Assembly: GCA_002633025.1 (NCBI GenBank)
Contig: NMRB01000142.1
Coordinates: 296,935 to 360,934, forward strand
Direction: 5' to 3'
Length of the DNA: 64,000 nucleotides
From: Notospermus geniculatus
Taxonomy: Eukaryota > Nemertea > Pilidiophora > Heteronemertea > Lineidae
Shown here: positions 25,217 to 37,131 of the stretch, piece by piece
Layout: each line of letters begins with the position of its first letter
Position numbering within the stretch: position 1 is the stretch's first letter
Notes under the pieces: generated by a model
Database searches by the model: none
Seen by the model: only the letters and a program-made list of their open reading frames with translations
Told to the model about the DNA's origin: nothing
Translations under genes and position numbers: made by a program

Positions 25217-25499
25217 CCATGCCCCCACTGATTGTGGAGGATACTCCCTTGGAGGGCAGAAATGGGCAAAATACAAAGTGGTTGAAATGTGGCTATTAAC
25301 ACGGGGGAAATGGAAAAGGCAAAATTTGGGAAAATCTGAAATAAATTATGCACACATTGGGAAGAAAACGGCTCAGAATGGCTTGATGGAAAAAGGAATC
25401 ATATTATGCAACCATTGGTGCAGGAAATCAAACTCAAGAAACCGGGAAAGAATTAACAGTAGGGAAAGGGTTTAAAGCATCTTTAATGACAAGTGCACA

Positions 25500-25830
25500 A
25501 TGTACACTGGCAACCAAACAGCCTCCAAATAAGTTACAGCCACAAATGTATCACAGTAAATCCTGAGCTTATCTTCCACGGCCAAGAAAGCAGTTGGTCC
25601 CGGCGAATATTTCAAGTCTGCAAGGATCTGATAATGGGCCAAATTAACTTGAGATGCCCGACAAAAAGATGCGACAGAGGGTTAATAGGAAGCTGTCAAC
25701 TGGATCGGCGGCTGAATGCCCGCTTGATTAATGATTATCAGGGATCGATGCATCCGAAGCACAAATCATCAAATCACCCGCGATCGAAACGAACGAGAGA
25801 TGCACAATTAGTCAATACCGGTACATACAA
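25500..25830. other. Balanced-composition block, possible conserved non-coding element
   Basis: Unlike its AT-rich surroundings, this block is of even composition and free of repeats. It includes the homeodomain-type sequence GATTAATGATTATC (25725-25738) beside GATCGATGCATC. The frame through it encodes no recognised domain. Regulatory function is a guess. Confidence 0.2.
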
Positions 25831-25993
25831 ATATTGGCTGGCAGATGGTGAGAATGGTAGTCCTCGGTCTCTGCTGCCTGTTTTTTCAGGTTGTTGTGGG
25901 CCATTTGGGGAATTTGTAAAGGTATAATGATCACCTTTAAAATAGCAGTGCCACCTGGTGACTGATCACGGAACTAAAATTTAAGCAGACAGT

Positions 25994-26067
25994 GCACTGA
26001 AAAGTTACATTTCAACAGAACAGGCCCATCATGAACAAATAGTTTGTTGAAATGTAACTTAGCAGTG
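25994..26067. mobile_element. Short MITE-like inverted repeat
   Basis: AAGTTACATTTCAACA (26002-26017) is an exact complement of TGTTGAAATGTAACTT (26045-26060); outer CACTG/CAGTG extends the arms to about 23 bp. Confidence 0.6.
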
Positions 26068-26355
26068 ATCGTTCTCATCAGTTTTGCCTTTGGGATCCCT
26101 TTTCTTCAGTTTTGTGGGAAAACATTCCATCCTGTACTTTGAATTGCAAGATGAGACCTGATACACGCACAGGTGGGAATGGATACAGTTCATGTAGGCC
26201 TGCATGTACCTTGTACCATTGATCCTGTAAGGTTCAAAATGTAAACATTGGCCACCTATTGATGAAACTCAACAACAAGGTTCAGCAATGAAGCCGAGAA
26301 AAACTCCACTGCTCTCCGCTCCAATGGTAAACAGCGGTAGGTGATCAGTGGGAGC

Positions 26356-26435
26356 TTGAGTGGTTGAAGTAACGGCTCTCTTTTGTTGCACTTAGTGGAC
26401 AGCAGTGTAGAGTACGGCTGTTAAGACAGTTGACC
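26356..26435. mobile_element. Small inverted-repeat family (TTGAAGTAACRGCT), copy 2
   Basis: GGTTGAAGTAACGGCTCTC on the left and GTACGGCTGTTAAGACAGTT on the right form a weak inverted repeat of the same family. Confidence 0.35.
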
Positions 26436-26458
26436 ATGCTCCTCTGAGCTTCAGATAC

Positions 26459-26590
26459 TGGCTGATATTTATAAAAGATAGCTAATGCTTTTACTTCAAG
26501 TTTTGTAAATACATGTACATTTACATACATTGGACATAGCTGGGCAAATCTTAAGTAAAAGCATTTCCTAACTTTTATGAATACCAGCCA
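26459..26590. mobile_element. Foldback MITE, AAATGCTTTTACTTCAAG family, copy 2
   Basis: Terminal arms of about 40 bp run from TGGCTGATATTTATAAAAG to CTTTTATGAATACCAGCCA with inner GCTTTTACTT/AAGTAAAAGC pairing. It is the same family as 8906-8998. Confidence 0.6.
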
Positions 26591-26718
26591 ATGTCTTCAC
26601 CATTGCATGTGTGTGTGTGGGGGGGCAAGGCTTAGTGGTTTGAAAGCTGAGAGCCAAGTGCATGTAGGGAATTACATACCCTAGCTCTACAGACAATCTT
26701 GGGCTAATTAATGGCAAT

Positions 26719-26874
26719 AGACAGCAGAGAAAACAGGAGTGCCCGGAGAAACCTGTGCTGTCAAGGGACACCCTTTCTATCAAATGAAGACGAGTAGAGG
26801 GCCAACCGGGGATTGAACCTGGAACTTTGGAGGTGACAAGCACTGATGTTCCCACTGGGCCACTGTGACAGCCC
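26719..26874 (-). mobile_element. tRNA-derived SINE
   Basis: Its features are an AGAGAAAACAGGAGTGCCCG body, AACCTGTGCTGTCAAGG, the B box GGGGATTGAACC, and TTCCCACTGGGCCACTGTG matching the A-box side. Confidence 0.7.
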
Positions 26875-27052
26875 GTGGTACAGGTGGGGTGGTCTCTTGA
26901 AATGAAGTAAGAACTCACCCATTTTGTAATTTGAAGTCATCCCGGGTTAAAATCCAGTAAGAATATAACTGTGTGGCTTGTCTGTACAGAGGAAACATGT
27001 TGGGGTAGTCCAGAAACTAGTCTATGCACTCATAAGAATCAAATTTTCTGTG

Positions 27053-27846
27053 TAATTCAAAGAGGAAAGCTATGACTGCTTGACCGAGACTGTGTTCGTT
27101 GGCAGGTCATTGCTGGCGTCCATCTATAGACATATTCCACACTTCAGTCTTCGTCACATGAATGTTTGATCTATGCCATGATCGACCAATCAACAGGGTC
27201 CATGAGTAACAAACATATTGTTCACAGGCCTAATTGTGATAACAAAGTGACGTCAGGTAAGATATGATTGACAGCATACATACCTTTTAGCCCACACTTT
27301 CTGATAATACATGTATTTGATGATGACCAAGGTGCTCATTATGTCAAGGTCAAGTAAACCAAGTTCACATACTAGTATCATAATGTCTAAGTAAGACAGA
27401 GCAGATGAAATTATCCTGTTCGCATCCTTGAGCAAATCGCTTAACTCATATCATCTGGGCTTCAAAATCCAATGGAAAAATGGTGACCTGTGGGCCAACT
27501 GGTTATAAGATAACCTTGTATCTTGGACTACTGCACACTCTACCAGAGTACATGAAATGGGCTTTGGCCAATAAAGGGTTAAATTTTATGTTGGTTCTCA
27601 TGGTGAATGCCGTGGGGAGCAGCAAAGCCACTCATCCTAGCATGCACCGAGAAGTCAATAATAAATACACATGGAAACAAACACTGTTTGATGGCTTCCA
27701 TACAGATCAACATGTGTCTGCGTGTTATCCTGAATTATGTGTGCTGTATATCATACCTAATCCCCGTTAATTAGAAGAGAGGGAACGTGGCTTATAGACC
27801 CGCCTAATTAACCAACTACCAAGGGAGATATACATATACGCTATAA
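27053..27846. repeat. Direct duplication, 0.8 kb, copy 1
   Basis: Starts TAATTCAAAGAGGAAAGC and ends ACATATACGCTATAA. It matches 28457-29269 with few differences. Open frames in both copies are short and not conserved as protein. Confidence 0.85.
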
Positions 27847-28455
27847 CCCTGCCAAAAATGTACTGCTTAAATGTGACTTAATAAGAAGTTTATGACTTAT
27901 TAAGGCTGCAAAAAGAATTTTTTCATGATTTTCAAAGTTTAAGACCAAAATAAGGTGTAAATAAGAATTTACAGCTTATTAAGCCATAAACAAGAATCCC
28001 GATATTTTTAAGATGTATGTTAGGAGTAAATAAGGAGTACTTAAGTCCAAAACAAGAATTTGTGGCCCTGAACAGGCATCCTAAAAGTTTAAGATGTAAT
28101 TTAGTGGTAATTAAGTCATAAAATAAGAATTCACGATGGAAAAGTTTAAGTATAAGTCCCTGCTGTTAAAAATGTCCTAACATTAAGAATTCCTACACCA
28201 GCTATCTTATAAGTTTAAGGCTTACAAGAAATACTCCTTAAATACTCCTTAAATAAGCCTTCTTGTTGACCTTTACCTTGACATGTGACTTGATCATGTG
28301 ATCTAACTGCCACCATAATTCAAAGTTTCATTCTGCCATTGTTCTGAATTCTCTGTGTTTTTTGCCAATTTTGCCATTATGTGTGCCTTGCTGCAATGGA
28401 CAGCTGAAGGAGACAATGGAGGAATGACCACACTTCCCAAAAGCTGCAGGAAAGN
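27847..28455. repeat. TTAAG/AATAAGAAT-rich degenerate repeat
   Basis: Between the two 0.8 kb copies, about 27860-28260 is built from imperfectly repeated AATAAGAATT, AGTTTAAGATGTAA and CTTATTAAG words at irregular 50-70 bp intervals. No coding signal was seen. The remainder to 28455 is unassigned. Confidence 0.5.
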
Positions 28456-28456
28456 T

Positions 28457-29269
28457 AATTCAAAGATGAAAGCTACATGTATGACTGCTTGATCGAGACT
28501 GTGTTTGTTGGCAGGTCATTGCCAGCGTCCATCTATAGACATATTCCACACTTCAGTCTTCGTCACATGAATGTTTGATATATGCCATGATCGACCAATC
28601 AAACGGGTCCATGAGTAACAAACATATTGTTCACAGGCCTAATTGTGATAACAAAGTGATGTCAGGTAAGATATGATTGACAGCATACATACCTTTTTGC
28701 CCACACTTTCTGATAATACATGTATTTGATGATGACCAAGGTGCTCATTATGTCAAGGTCAAGTAAACCAAGTTCACATACTGGTATCATAATGTCTAAG
28801 TAAGACAGAGCAGATGAAATTATCCTGTTTGCATCCTTGAGCAAATCGCTTAACTCATATCATCTGGGCTTCAAAATCCAATGGAAAAATGGTGACCTGT
28901 GGGCCAACCGGTTTCAAGATAACCTTGTATCTTGGACTACTGCACACTCTACCAGAGCGAGTACATGAAATGGGCTTTGGCCTACAAAGGGTTAGATTAA
29001 TGTTGGTTCTCATGGCAAATGCCGTGGGGAGCAGCAAAGCCCCTTGTGCCGCACTCATCCTTGCATGCACCGAGAAGTCAATAATAAATACACATGGAAA
29101 CAAACACCGTTTGATGGCTTCCATACAGATCAACATGTGTCTGCGTGTTATCATGAATTATGTGTGCTGTATATCATACCTAATCCCCGTTAATTAGAAG
29201 AGAGGGAACGTGGCTTATAGACCCGCCTAATTAACCAACTACCAAGGGAGATAAACATATACGCTATAA
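28457..29269. repeat. Direct duplication, 0.8 kb, copy 2
   Basis: Second copy of 27053-27846. It begins one base after the window's only ambiguous base (n at 28456), so its left edge may be an assembly join. Confidence 0.85.
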
Positions 29270-29478
29270 TGTACAGATGTGAGCAAAATCATCATCAGAG
29301 CCACAACCAAGCTGTCAAAACTGATGGCAAGATCCTTGACTTGTCAAATATCGGTAGAAAAGTCGCACTGTAAACCTCTCTTATTATGGCAGTCACAATT
29401 TTTGAGGGGCAATTCAGCCGTTTGGGATCGGGACATTGCCATCAGTGAACAGTATGTTATGCCATTAACTGATATGAT

Positions 29479-30001
29479 TACAGGATGTCCCAAAAAGAAC
29501 TCCATAACAATTTTTTCCCCAAATTAGGTGAACTGACGAAGACTGCTTCGACAAACATCCCGTCTCGGATGAAGCAAGACCAATTTTACTGAAATTTACT
29601 TGTTTTACATCATTAGAATGAGGACATCGCCACTTCTCCACGGAAAGATGTCGCTGCGACCGTATCAGGCCTTTTCATTGTCTTCAGGACCTCATCTCCG
29701 TGGCAATACGAGGTGCGAGCATGAAGCCACGACGTCACGGCAGTGTGACGTTGACGTTCCTTACAACGTCACAGTGGAAAAGTGGATACGGTCGCAGCAC
29801 CACCCCGATGATAGAAACAAAATGGCTACAACCCCATTGAACCGTCTCTGAATTTTGCACATTTTCGACCCCGACAACTTTACTTTTACTATCATTTTGT
29901 GTGTCGTTTGTTGCACTCTATGTTGGATATTAGAAGTGAACCAAACATTGAAGGCCTGGCATGAAACAGAAGTTCTGAAGTTCTTTTTGGGACACACAGT
30001 A
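29479..30001. mobile_element. Mariner-like non-autonomous element
   Basis: TA then CAGGATGTCCCAAAAAGAAC at 29481, and GTTCTTTTTGGGACACACAG then TA at 29999-30001, form inverted ends. The GTCCCAAAAAG core and TA flanks fit Tc1/mariner elements. No transposase frame is present. Confidence 0.65.
29843..29930. mobile_element. Fragment related to the palindromic element at 12124
   Basis: GTCTCTGAATTTTGCACATT... and ATCATTTTGTGTGT...ATGTTGGATAT match the outer arm and right tail of 12124-12386, without the inverted core. It lies inside the mariner-like element. Confidence 0.5.
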
Positions 30002-30215
30002 GAATCTGCCATCACCTGAAACCATGGTAAAATGAAAATGGTTGCTAAGGAATTAAACCGAATCCCAAGATACCTAACCACCACACTGACATATAAATAC
30101 CTTGGGGGATTTGGATGGGACACATTGCCTGAAACATAAGCAGGGTGGGATTAAGAAAACCTGCCCTCTGATGATAAACTGAGGGCAGTACTGCCACTTG
30201 TGACCAGTGGGAGTA

Positions 30216-30300
30216 TGTCAGATTGAAGTGATGGCTATATTGTACACTGTATAATGTGTACTTGATTGTACACGATATGGCTGTTACTTCAATTGGCCAT
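30216..30300. mobile_element. Small inverted-repeat family (TTGAAGTAACRGCT), copy 3
   Basis: GATTGAAGTGATGGCTATAT pairs with ATATGGCTGTTACTTCAATT around a GTACAC-rich loop. Confidence 0.5.
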
Positions 30301-30883
30301 TTTACCACTGATAACAAGTTCAGATACTGCCTTTTACAATTGGTGGGATGAAGTGTCATGGAACCTACACCACCCCATTAATTTGTGTAGGGAATTAAGA
30401 AAGCAATACACCACACAACAGTGCCAAACTCTTGTTCACGAAGGGGGGGGGGGGTCTTCAGTAGGAGAGGACTACCATCAATAGGAACCTGCTTGGGATC
30501 TTATTCAAAAAGCTACTGCAACTTTACATTATACCGGTACGTAAAGTATTGTCCACTTGCGACAATTGTTTACTATCACCGTGACATGATATGCGTACTG
30601 GGCCTTCGTGAATAAGGTCCCTGTACCACAATAATCTACAGCAAAGAAAAGCATTCTCATTATACTATTTCATTTAAAAGCTCCAAAGAAAAACAGAAGG
30701 AGAAGGTGCTCATTGACTGCCTCATTTTAGTGCAGAAGTGTACATGAAGTACATCAAAATATGCAGGCAAATCCAATCCACTTATGATGGAATATTCGTT
30801 AATCGGGTTGCCATTGTCAACATAGGAACAAAGGACGTCACCATCTTCTTATACCTCGGCCTTGAAACCAAATGACGACTCAC

Positions 30884-30931
30884 CTGCAACGACAAGAAGG
30901 ACAGACCGATCAGATTAAGAAATCGATTCAT
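30884..30931 (-). CDS. Possible signal-peptide first exon
   Basis: An ATG at 30929-30931 opens exactly 16 codons, MNRFLNLIGLSFLSLQ, ending at CAG|GTGAGT (donor 30878-30883), phase 0. The short basic start and the run of large hydrophobic residues look like the start of a secretory signal peptide, which is often placed on its own first exon. The same CTTCTTGTCGTTGCAG stretch could instead be a 3' splice acceptor, in which case an exon would continue to the left (VSRHLVSRPRYKKMV...). No further exon of a secreted protein was recognised. This is a hypothesis resting on one splice-site-like motif and hydrophobicity. Confidence 0.25.
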
Positions 30932-31167
30932 CACACAGGGGGAGGATAAAACACACGAGGTTGCACACAAGTAGTGATGCTTCTTATTGATCAACCCACG
31001 AAGGGGTCGAGCAACTCATGACAGATGAGAACGGATCACAGGCTTCGGTGAAGGATCGGCGAATGTAGTCTTTTTTTCGCTGGAACTGGAGAACTGGTAG
31101 TTGCTCAAAGTCAGAAGATGCTTTGGATGATCATTTGGTTATTCCATGCTGCTCTCCAATGGCAAAA

Positions 31168-31252
31168 GGCATTATCCTTGTGATAATGCCTTATCATTGG
31201 CATTATCCTTGTGATAATGCCTTACCATTGGCATTATCCTTGTGATAATGCC
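31168..31252. repeat. Three tandem perfect hairpins
   Basis: The 23-base unit GGCATTATC-CTTGT-GATAATGCC (9-bp arms, 5-base loop) occurs at 31168, 31199 and 31230, exactly 31 bp apart, with TTATCATT or TTACCATT spacers. All three hairpins are identical. Confidence 0.9.
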
Positions 31253-32311
31253 TTCATTGAGGCAGGAAATTATGAGAAATGAGAATTTTTTAGGCTAAAC
31301 TTTAGAATCCCTGATCGGAAATGACTTTACTCCATGGCATACAATGGAAATCCTATTGTTTGATGCCGCTTATTCCATCACGCAATCGGCAACCTTTTTT
31401 GGGCACTGATCGTGGATTCTAAATTCATTCCCACATTTTTGTCAAGGCTTTTTCGATATCACATCAAGATGGTGGAAAAAGCCCGGATTCTGAAACTTTC
31501 TTCCCTGCAAACTTACCATATCTTTCCCCTCCTGGGGTCTTTAGGCTTGTGTGAGCCACCCACAGGCCAACACACACACACAAACTCTTTTTGACTGAAT
31601 GCCATAGTCTGACAAAACACAATATGACAGGTTCCCCCTCCCCCAGCAAAAAAATTGACGGTAGTCCCTATTCGTTGAGGGCTTAACTTCCCTAATCTCA
31701 ATCGCATTACAAAATTTTACTGGTCAAAGCCAGAAATGTATGCTTCCATGATGTCACCAGCTCATTGTTTTTGTCATACACCCAGTCAGAAATGGATACT
31801 AGGCACTATTCATTAGGGATTAAAACTCTCCTGAACAAAACAGGCTTCACCGACTCCAACCATGCTTGGCTTCAAATGCCAACCATGTTCCCTACATAAA
31901 TTGTGGCTTATGATACAAAGCTTTCTTTCCGCAATGAGCATTAAACATTACACCTCTTCTTTCAACACCACACTGCCCAGGAATCATAATCTAACTGCTA
32001 ACACAAGAAGTTGCATGTGCTGTGGAGACAAAAGGAAATTATTCCCTCGGATCGATGCAAATGCGGTCCGGGATGATGGCTACGGGCGAGATAGGTCACG
32101 GATCTACTTGTCAGAAAGTAATTGGTCAGGGTCGGTTCGGTGGAAGCTCCAATAGATCATCCACCGGGCAGCAAAAACAGGCGAAGCTGCAGTGAAGAAT
32201 GTCACAGGAAGTTCTACTCATAGAATTCATGATAATGTCCCTGGTAAGGAAGAGGGAAGATGGATCAGGGATGAATGTGACACGCCAGGCTATCTCGGTG
32301 ATTAATTGAGG

Positions 32312-33066
32312 GATTTGGGAAGAGGTTGGTGACAGTAACTTGTAAGGAATGTGTTCTGATGATGGTTGGCAAGGTGTCTGATGAGAAGAAGGGGAAGAGA
32401 AGGCAAGGGACTGAGAAGCAGAATACAGGCATCTGTCAAGGGAAATCAACTGCCAACTGGAGTCTCAGATTTGGGAAGAAGCTGGTGCCAGACAACGGAT
32501 GTGTTCCTTTGATTGTTGGGAAGGTGTCTGTGAGAGTTGGATGAGAAGGAGAAGGGAAGGCAAGGGACCGAGAATACAGGCATCTGTCAAGGCGAATCAA
32601 ACTGGAGTCTCAGAAAATGGATTTGGGAAGAAGCTGGTGCCAGACAAGGGACGTGTTCCTATGATTGTTGGGAAGGTAGCTGTGGGCGGTGGATGAGTAG
32701 AAGGCAAGAGACTGAGTAGAAAATAGACGTCCGTCCAGGGGAATCTACCGGAAGTGGAGTCTCAGTAATTAACAGATGGAAGAGGCTGGTGACAGCAACA
32801 AGGGATGTGTTCTGATGATTCTTGGGAAGGTGAAGGGTGACTGTGCGGTGGATGAAAAGGCAAGGTGGCAAGGGACCAAGGAGTAATCTCAGAGTCTCAA
32901 AAGGGATAGACCTTTGTACAGTGGGATGTATTCTCATGATGGTTGGGATGGCAATGGGCAGTTGCGAGTGGTAGATGGGGAGAAGTCAAAGCAAAGGGAA
33001 GGAGAGACTGAGGAGTACAATACAAGCATTTGTCCAGGGGAACCAACAGTAACTTGGCATCTCAGA
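32312..33066. repeat. Satellite of about five 150-bp units
   Basis: Units begin near 32312, 32468, 32620, 32775 and 32905 and share GGAAGAAGCTGGTGCCAGAC, GATTGTTGGGAAGGT, ACAGGCATCTGTC and GGAGTCTCAG. Divergence rises toward the right. Confidence 0.8.
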
Positions 33067-35129
33067 GGGACTTATACAGTGGACCTCTTGGTGTCGCTTA
33101 GAGAGGTGTCCTCCTGCCAGAGTTACTTGGTATGGGAGGTTCCACTCTATCTTGAAAGAGCGTAATAAACTTGTCTCAAAATTTATCGCTTTTCAAGATA
33201 TGGCCTGCCCCCACATCAAGCAACAATCATACCCTTTCTTTTTGTCTGCCACCCAAGAAAATGGCAATAACACCCATGGCAACAGGGTGCAGGGTTTTCA
33301 TAGGGGGTCACTCAAACCATCAATGACAAATTCTGGGTGGTCAACCACACAGTGGGAGAAATTAAGACATATTTGATGAGTCAAACAGCCTGGAGCATGA
33401 AGATCAAAGGGGCACAAATCCCTTAAATTGTCCCTTGTCCTGGCTGCACGCAAAGCTGTGATATAATTTCCTGATGCTGCAGGGGTGATTGACCATTGTG
33501 GGATCAGAGGGTGACAGGGAAGCTGGGCGATGGTGAGGGTCAGTTTATCTTGGATTTCACACCTAGGGGGAGGTCAACAGCATGGCATCGTTCATGATGA
33601 ATGGTCCTCTATTTGCACTTGAGACCCTTGAACTCAAGGACACTTCTTGCTTAGAAGTGTCTACAGGGTGTTCACAAGCAGTTGACAGTCATCATAGGGC
33701 TGTAAAATTCAATTTCTGACACCTGCAGAAACTTCCTATCATTGGGTGTGCTGCCATACTGACTGTAGCACGTTGTAGCACACAAAAAAACAATGCTACT
33801 TGTGACCCTGACTGTCAGTGACCCACTATGATAGAAACAGTACTGGCAGCCAAGATGACATCCTATCAAATATGCCACATCCAAGTATGTTACTTGTGAC
33901 CCAGACTGTACTCACTGACTCAACTTTTGATACATTCCCTCATTAATCGTTATTTTCATTACATTGCAGCTGGTTTATTTTGCCTGATAACTCCACGATA
34001 GTATTTCAAAAGAAGGTGAAGCATTATGGATCAAGAGTATGACATTTTATCAGAAAATGCATTAAGAAAAAGACTACCTCTAGAAAGGTGTCTTTTATCA
34101 AGCTGCCTCCGCTCAGGTACTTGACATAAATGAGTGGGTTTATTTTGGAGAACAGATAGTGTAAGCAGTAACGAGGTGAATCAACTGAATTAACATGTAC
34201 ATTTTCTTACTTTCTTGACTCATTTTCTGGGACTGGTCTCAGAATCTGAAATCCACTAAAACCACAGTCAGTAAAACCATTGAGATCACACTGGTGTTCA
34301 GTCTACTGATAACCCAGCGTTGCTCTATTAAGGATATTTTTCATGAAATGCGCTGTCGACCGTCAAAAGCTTCACCGTCAGCGATCGCTGATGACGGCAG
34401 TGATGTCTTCAGGCGAATTCTCCCATATCCACAAATCATTCTAGTCATTCTAGTGTTCAGACCACAAGTCATCGAGAAAACAACCTAAAAACCACTATTT
34501 TTGTTTGAAAAATATTTACTTAATAATCAACTTTGCAAACTTTTATTACCACGGTTTTAATGTTTCAGTGAGTCACAACCATTAAAATGGTCTGTTGTAT
34601 GGATTGTGTGAGTTTGTAATGATCACTCTTGTGATAATGGCATGTTTATTACAAGTGTCCTGCGCGTGAGTGTCCATAAACATTCCACTTAAAATATATT
34701 GATGATGAAGTCCACGAATAGAGAGCCATCTCGTCTCTTTTTTCTCTGTTTTCTCGGGCCAACTTCGAATTCCCTGACATCTTGTCTCACTGTTAGAATC
34801 TCCTGTTTATAACCTTGGGCAGGACACTTGAAGCATATAATGACTCATCAAGACATCAAGTAGTATTCCTATACGTTTACATCTCTTAATAAGCCATTTA
34901 GATGCAGCTTGCGGCACATCAGCAAATATTTCTGCATCGTACATTAAGAGCTCTGAGCACACTCATTACAGTGTCTGAGAGATGTATCGAAGCTTCCCTG
35001 GGTTTCCATGGCGCTCAGACGAGGAAGGATGCCAAGATGCATGTGACAAACGGGACGAGCTCGTTAACAATATGATGCAGCAGAACATTGTTCCTTGGTA
35101 TCAATAGAGGTGAAATGAGCTGGGATTAT
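33067..35129. other. Unassigned stretch
   Basis: No gene or repeat recognised; contains an AGATCAAAGGGG TCF-like word near 33400 and an open but unsupported set of short frames. Confidence 0.5.
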
Positions 35130-35540
35130 TGGTAGGTGGGGTGGTATTCACTAGAGATTTAGGCCTACAGAGAAAATAATGTAGGCCTACAATAAGGGGG
35201 AGCTTTGCCCTCCTACGTGTAACAAGCCTGACTATGGTACTCTCACTTCTCAGAGGATGGCTCATGGCTAAATGAATATGGGACTATATATTGCAAAATT
35301 TTGTATATTGATGGGTGGGGCTGTTATTCAGACATGTCAGAGACTTTCAGAGAAAATAAGGTGGTTCAACTGCCCTCCTGACCTTCTCAGAGGATGGCTC
35401 GTGGCTAAATGAATGGTAGGTGGGGGCCTTCCAGAGAAATGATGTAGGCCTACAATAAGGCCCAAGGCAAGCTCAAATGCCTTTCTGCTGTGCCTGATGG
35501 TAAGCCTAGTGCTTCCCATAGGATGGCTCATGGCTAGAGA
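35130..35540. repeat. Three-unit tandem repeat (CTCAGAGGATGGCTCATGGC)
   Basis: The motif recurs at about 35249, 35386 and 35517, each preceded by AGAGAAAATAA/GTAGGCCTAC-type sequence. The unit is about 135 bp and imperfect. Confidence 0.65.
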
Positions 35541-36035
35541 AAGCCAAAGTTTTTATAATTAATCCGACACTTTCTTCTGACACACACTGTAGCAAATCCT
35601 TAGAGAGAAAAAACATTCCAATATAATCCCCATCCAACTAATTACAATATGATAGATCTCTTAATGCAACGAGCGATTAACTTGAACTGCCACTATTTCA
35701 AATTTTTCGATGTCTATCTAAATTGGAGTAGCAGGAACGCAGTATCAATCATTACAAGATAAAAATTCCTCAGAATCGAAATCATCGTCCAAAGAATAAT
35801 GAGATCTATTCAACAATCGAGCACTGTGGTAAATTGGTTTCAAACAATGAAATTATCCTTTAACCCTTTGCAACAGTGAGTTGCCAGTTTGCTTTTCGGT
35901 GATCCGCAGGATGTTCATCCTCAAATCTAGGATCAATGTTTGTGTCATAGCTGTTTCTGAAGCCGTAGCTTTTGGAAGAAATTAGGCCCAGTGCTTTCAT
36001 GCATGACGGGCCTTTTCCATCTCTCCAGTCTCAGG

Positions 36036-36192
36036 CAAATAGGAGCTGCCCGTCAGTTGACCAATAGGAGTCAGTATGGCCCAGTTGACCTATTCATGGT
36101 TCGGCACCAATCAGGATAATTTTCTTTTGCATTAGCCTGCTAGAACTTTGCTGCCATCTTTTGGCAACAAGTGCGGCTAATTGCTCCTATTG
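36036..36192 (+). mobile_element. MITE, CAATAGGAGC family, copy 2
   Basis: This has the same architecture as 4452-4621, with ends CAAATAGGAGC and GCTCCTATTG and an internal CTAGAACTTTGCTGCCATC. No target-site duplication was clear. Confidence 0.6.
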
Positions 36193-37131
36193 TCCTGTGT
36201 AGGACTTGGAAAGTACATTTTCACAAAACCCACTGTTGACATTGGCGCTAAGAACTTGGTGGCTGATACATGTATGCCCGAGGTGGAAGAAGGCTGAAAA
36301 GTCTTTAGCCTCTTACCATTGAGATTGAGAAGCCTGCTGATTGTTGTTGTATGTACTTAAAGATGAATTCGTAAAGGTGCATCTAATGGAATTCCTAACA
36401 CGTCACTGACAGTAGTGTACCTAAATCACTATCGTCACATGCCAACTGCTGATGCAAATGGTAGAAATTTCAGGTCATATTTCATTGTACCATTCAATTG
36501 ACAAATCAACAGTAATATCCATAAACAATCATCCCGATAATTATCACAACCACCTACATATGTAGCATTCACTCGAGGAACAATACTTGCTATTTCTGGC
36601 ATGTGGAAAACAATTGAACATACAAAATGTTGAAATGGTTCATTTTTCTTGACAAAGAATTTTGCTCCTGCTGCGTCATATGATGATTGTTGATTATTGG
36701 AAATGATTGAGCTTGTGGATTACAATACGTTGCTATTTTACCTGTATTGAGCATGGCTTATGTTGAAGTGAGTGGTAGACTTGGAATCCCTCTTATGAGG
36801 GATGGGGGTAATTCTTAGTACTGGCTTGCCTCTGTCACCGCCCATCAATGTGACGTTGGGGTGAGCGTTCAGAACCCCTGCCCCGGTAACTTCCAATAGC
36901 TGGGGGAAGTAATTTAAAGTATTGCAATATACTGAATCGAGAACTGAGCACCAAATAGAATGTGGATCCTAGCTACGATAGAGGGCAGCACACTGAAACC
37001 CAGTCCTATACAATGGACACCTTTTGTGGGGGAAATTGATCAGGACCGGAATGTCAGTTTCATTTCAATAGTTTTAACCACTAGTGACACCTATTGAGGC
37101 AGTGGGCTAGGGTCCCTAATGTCAGCTTTGG

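Noticed and set aside
27480-29197. Related frames in both copies of the 0.8 kb duplication
   Set aside because: They differ by frame-shifting indels, and the protein is not conserved between copies.
31168-31252. CRISPR-like array
   Set aside because: Only three units, 8-base spacers, and the host is an animal genome; it is a tandem hairpin.
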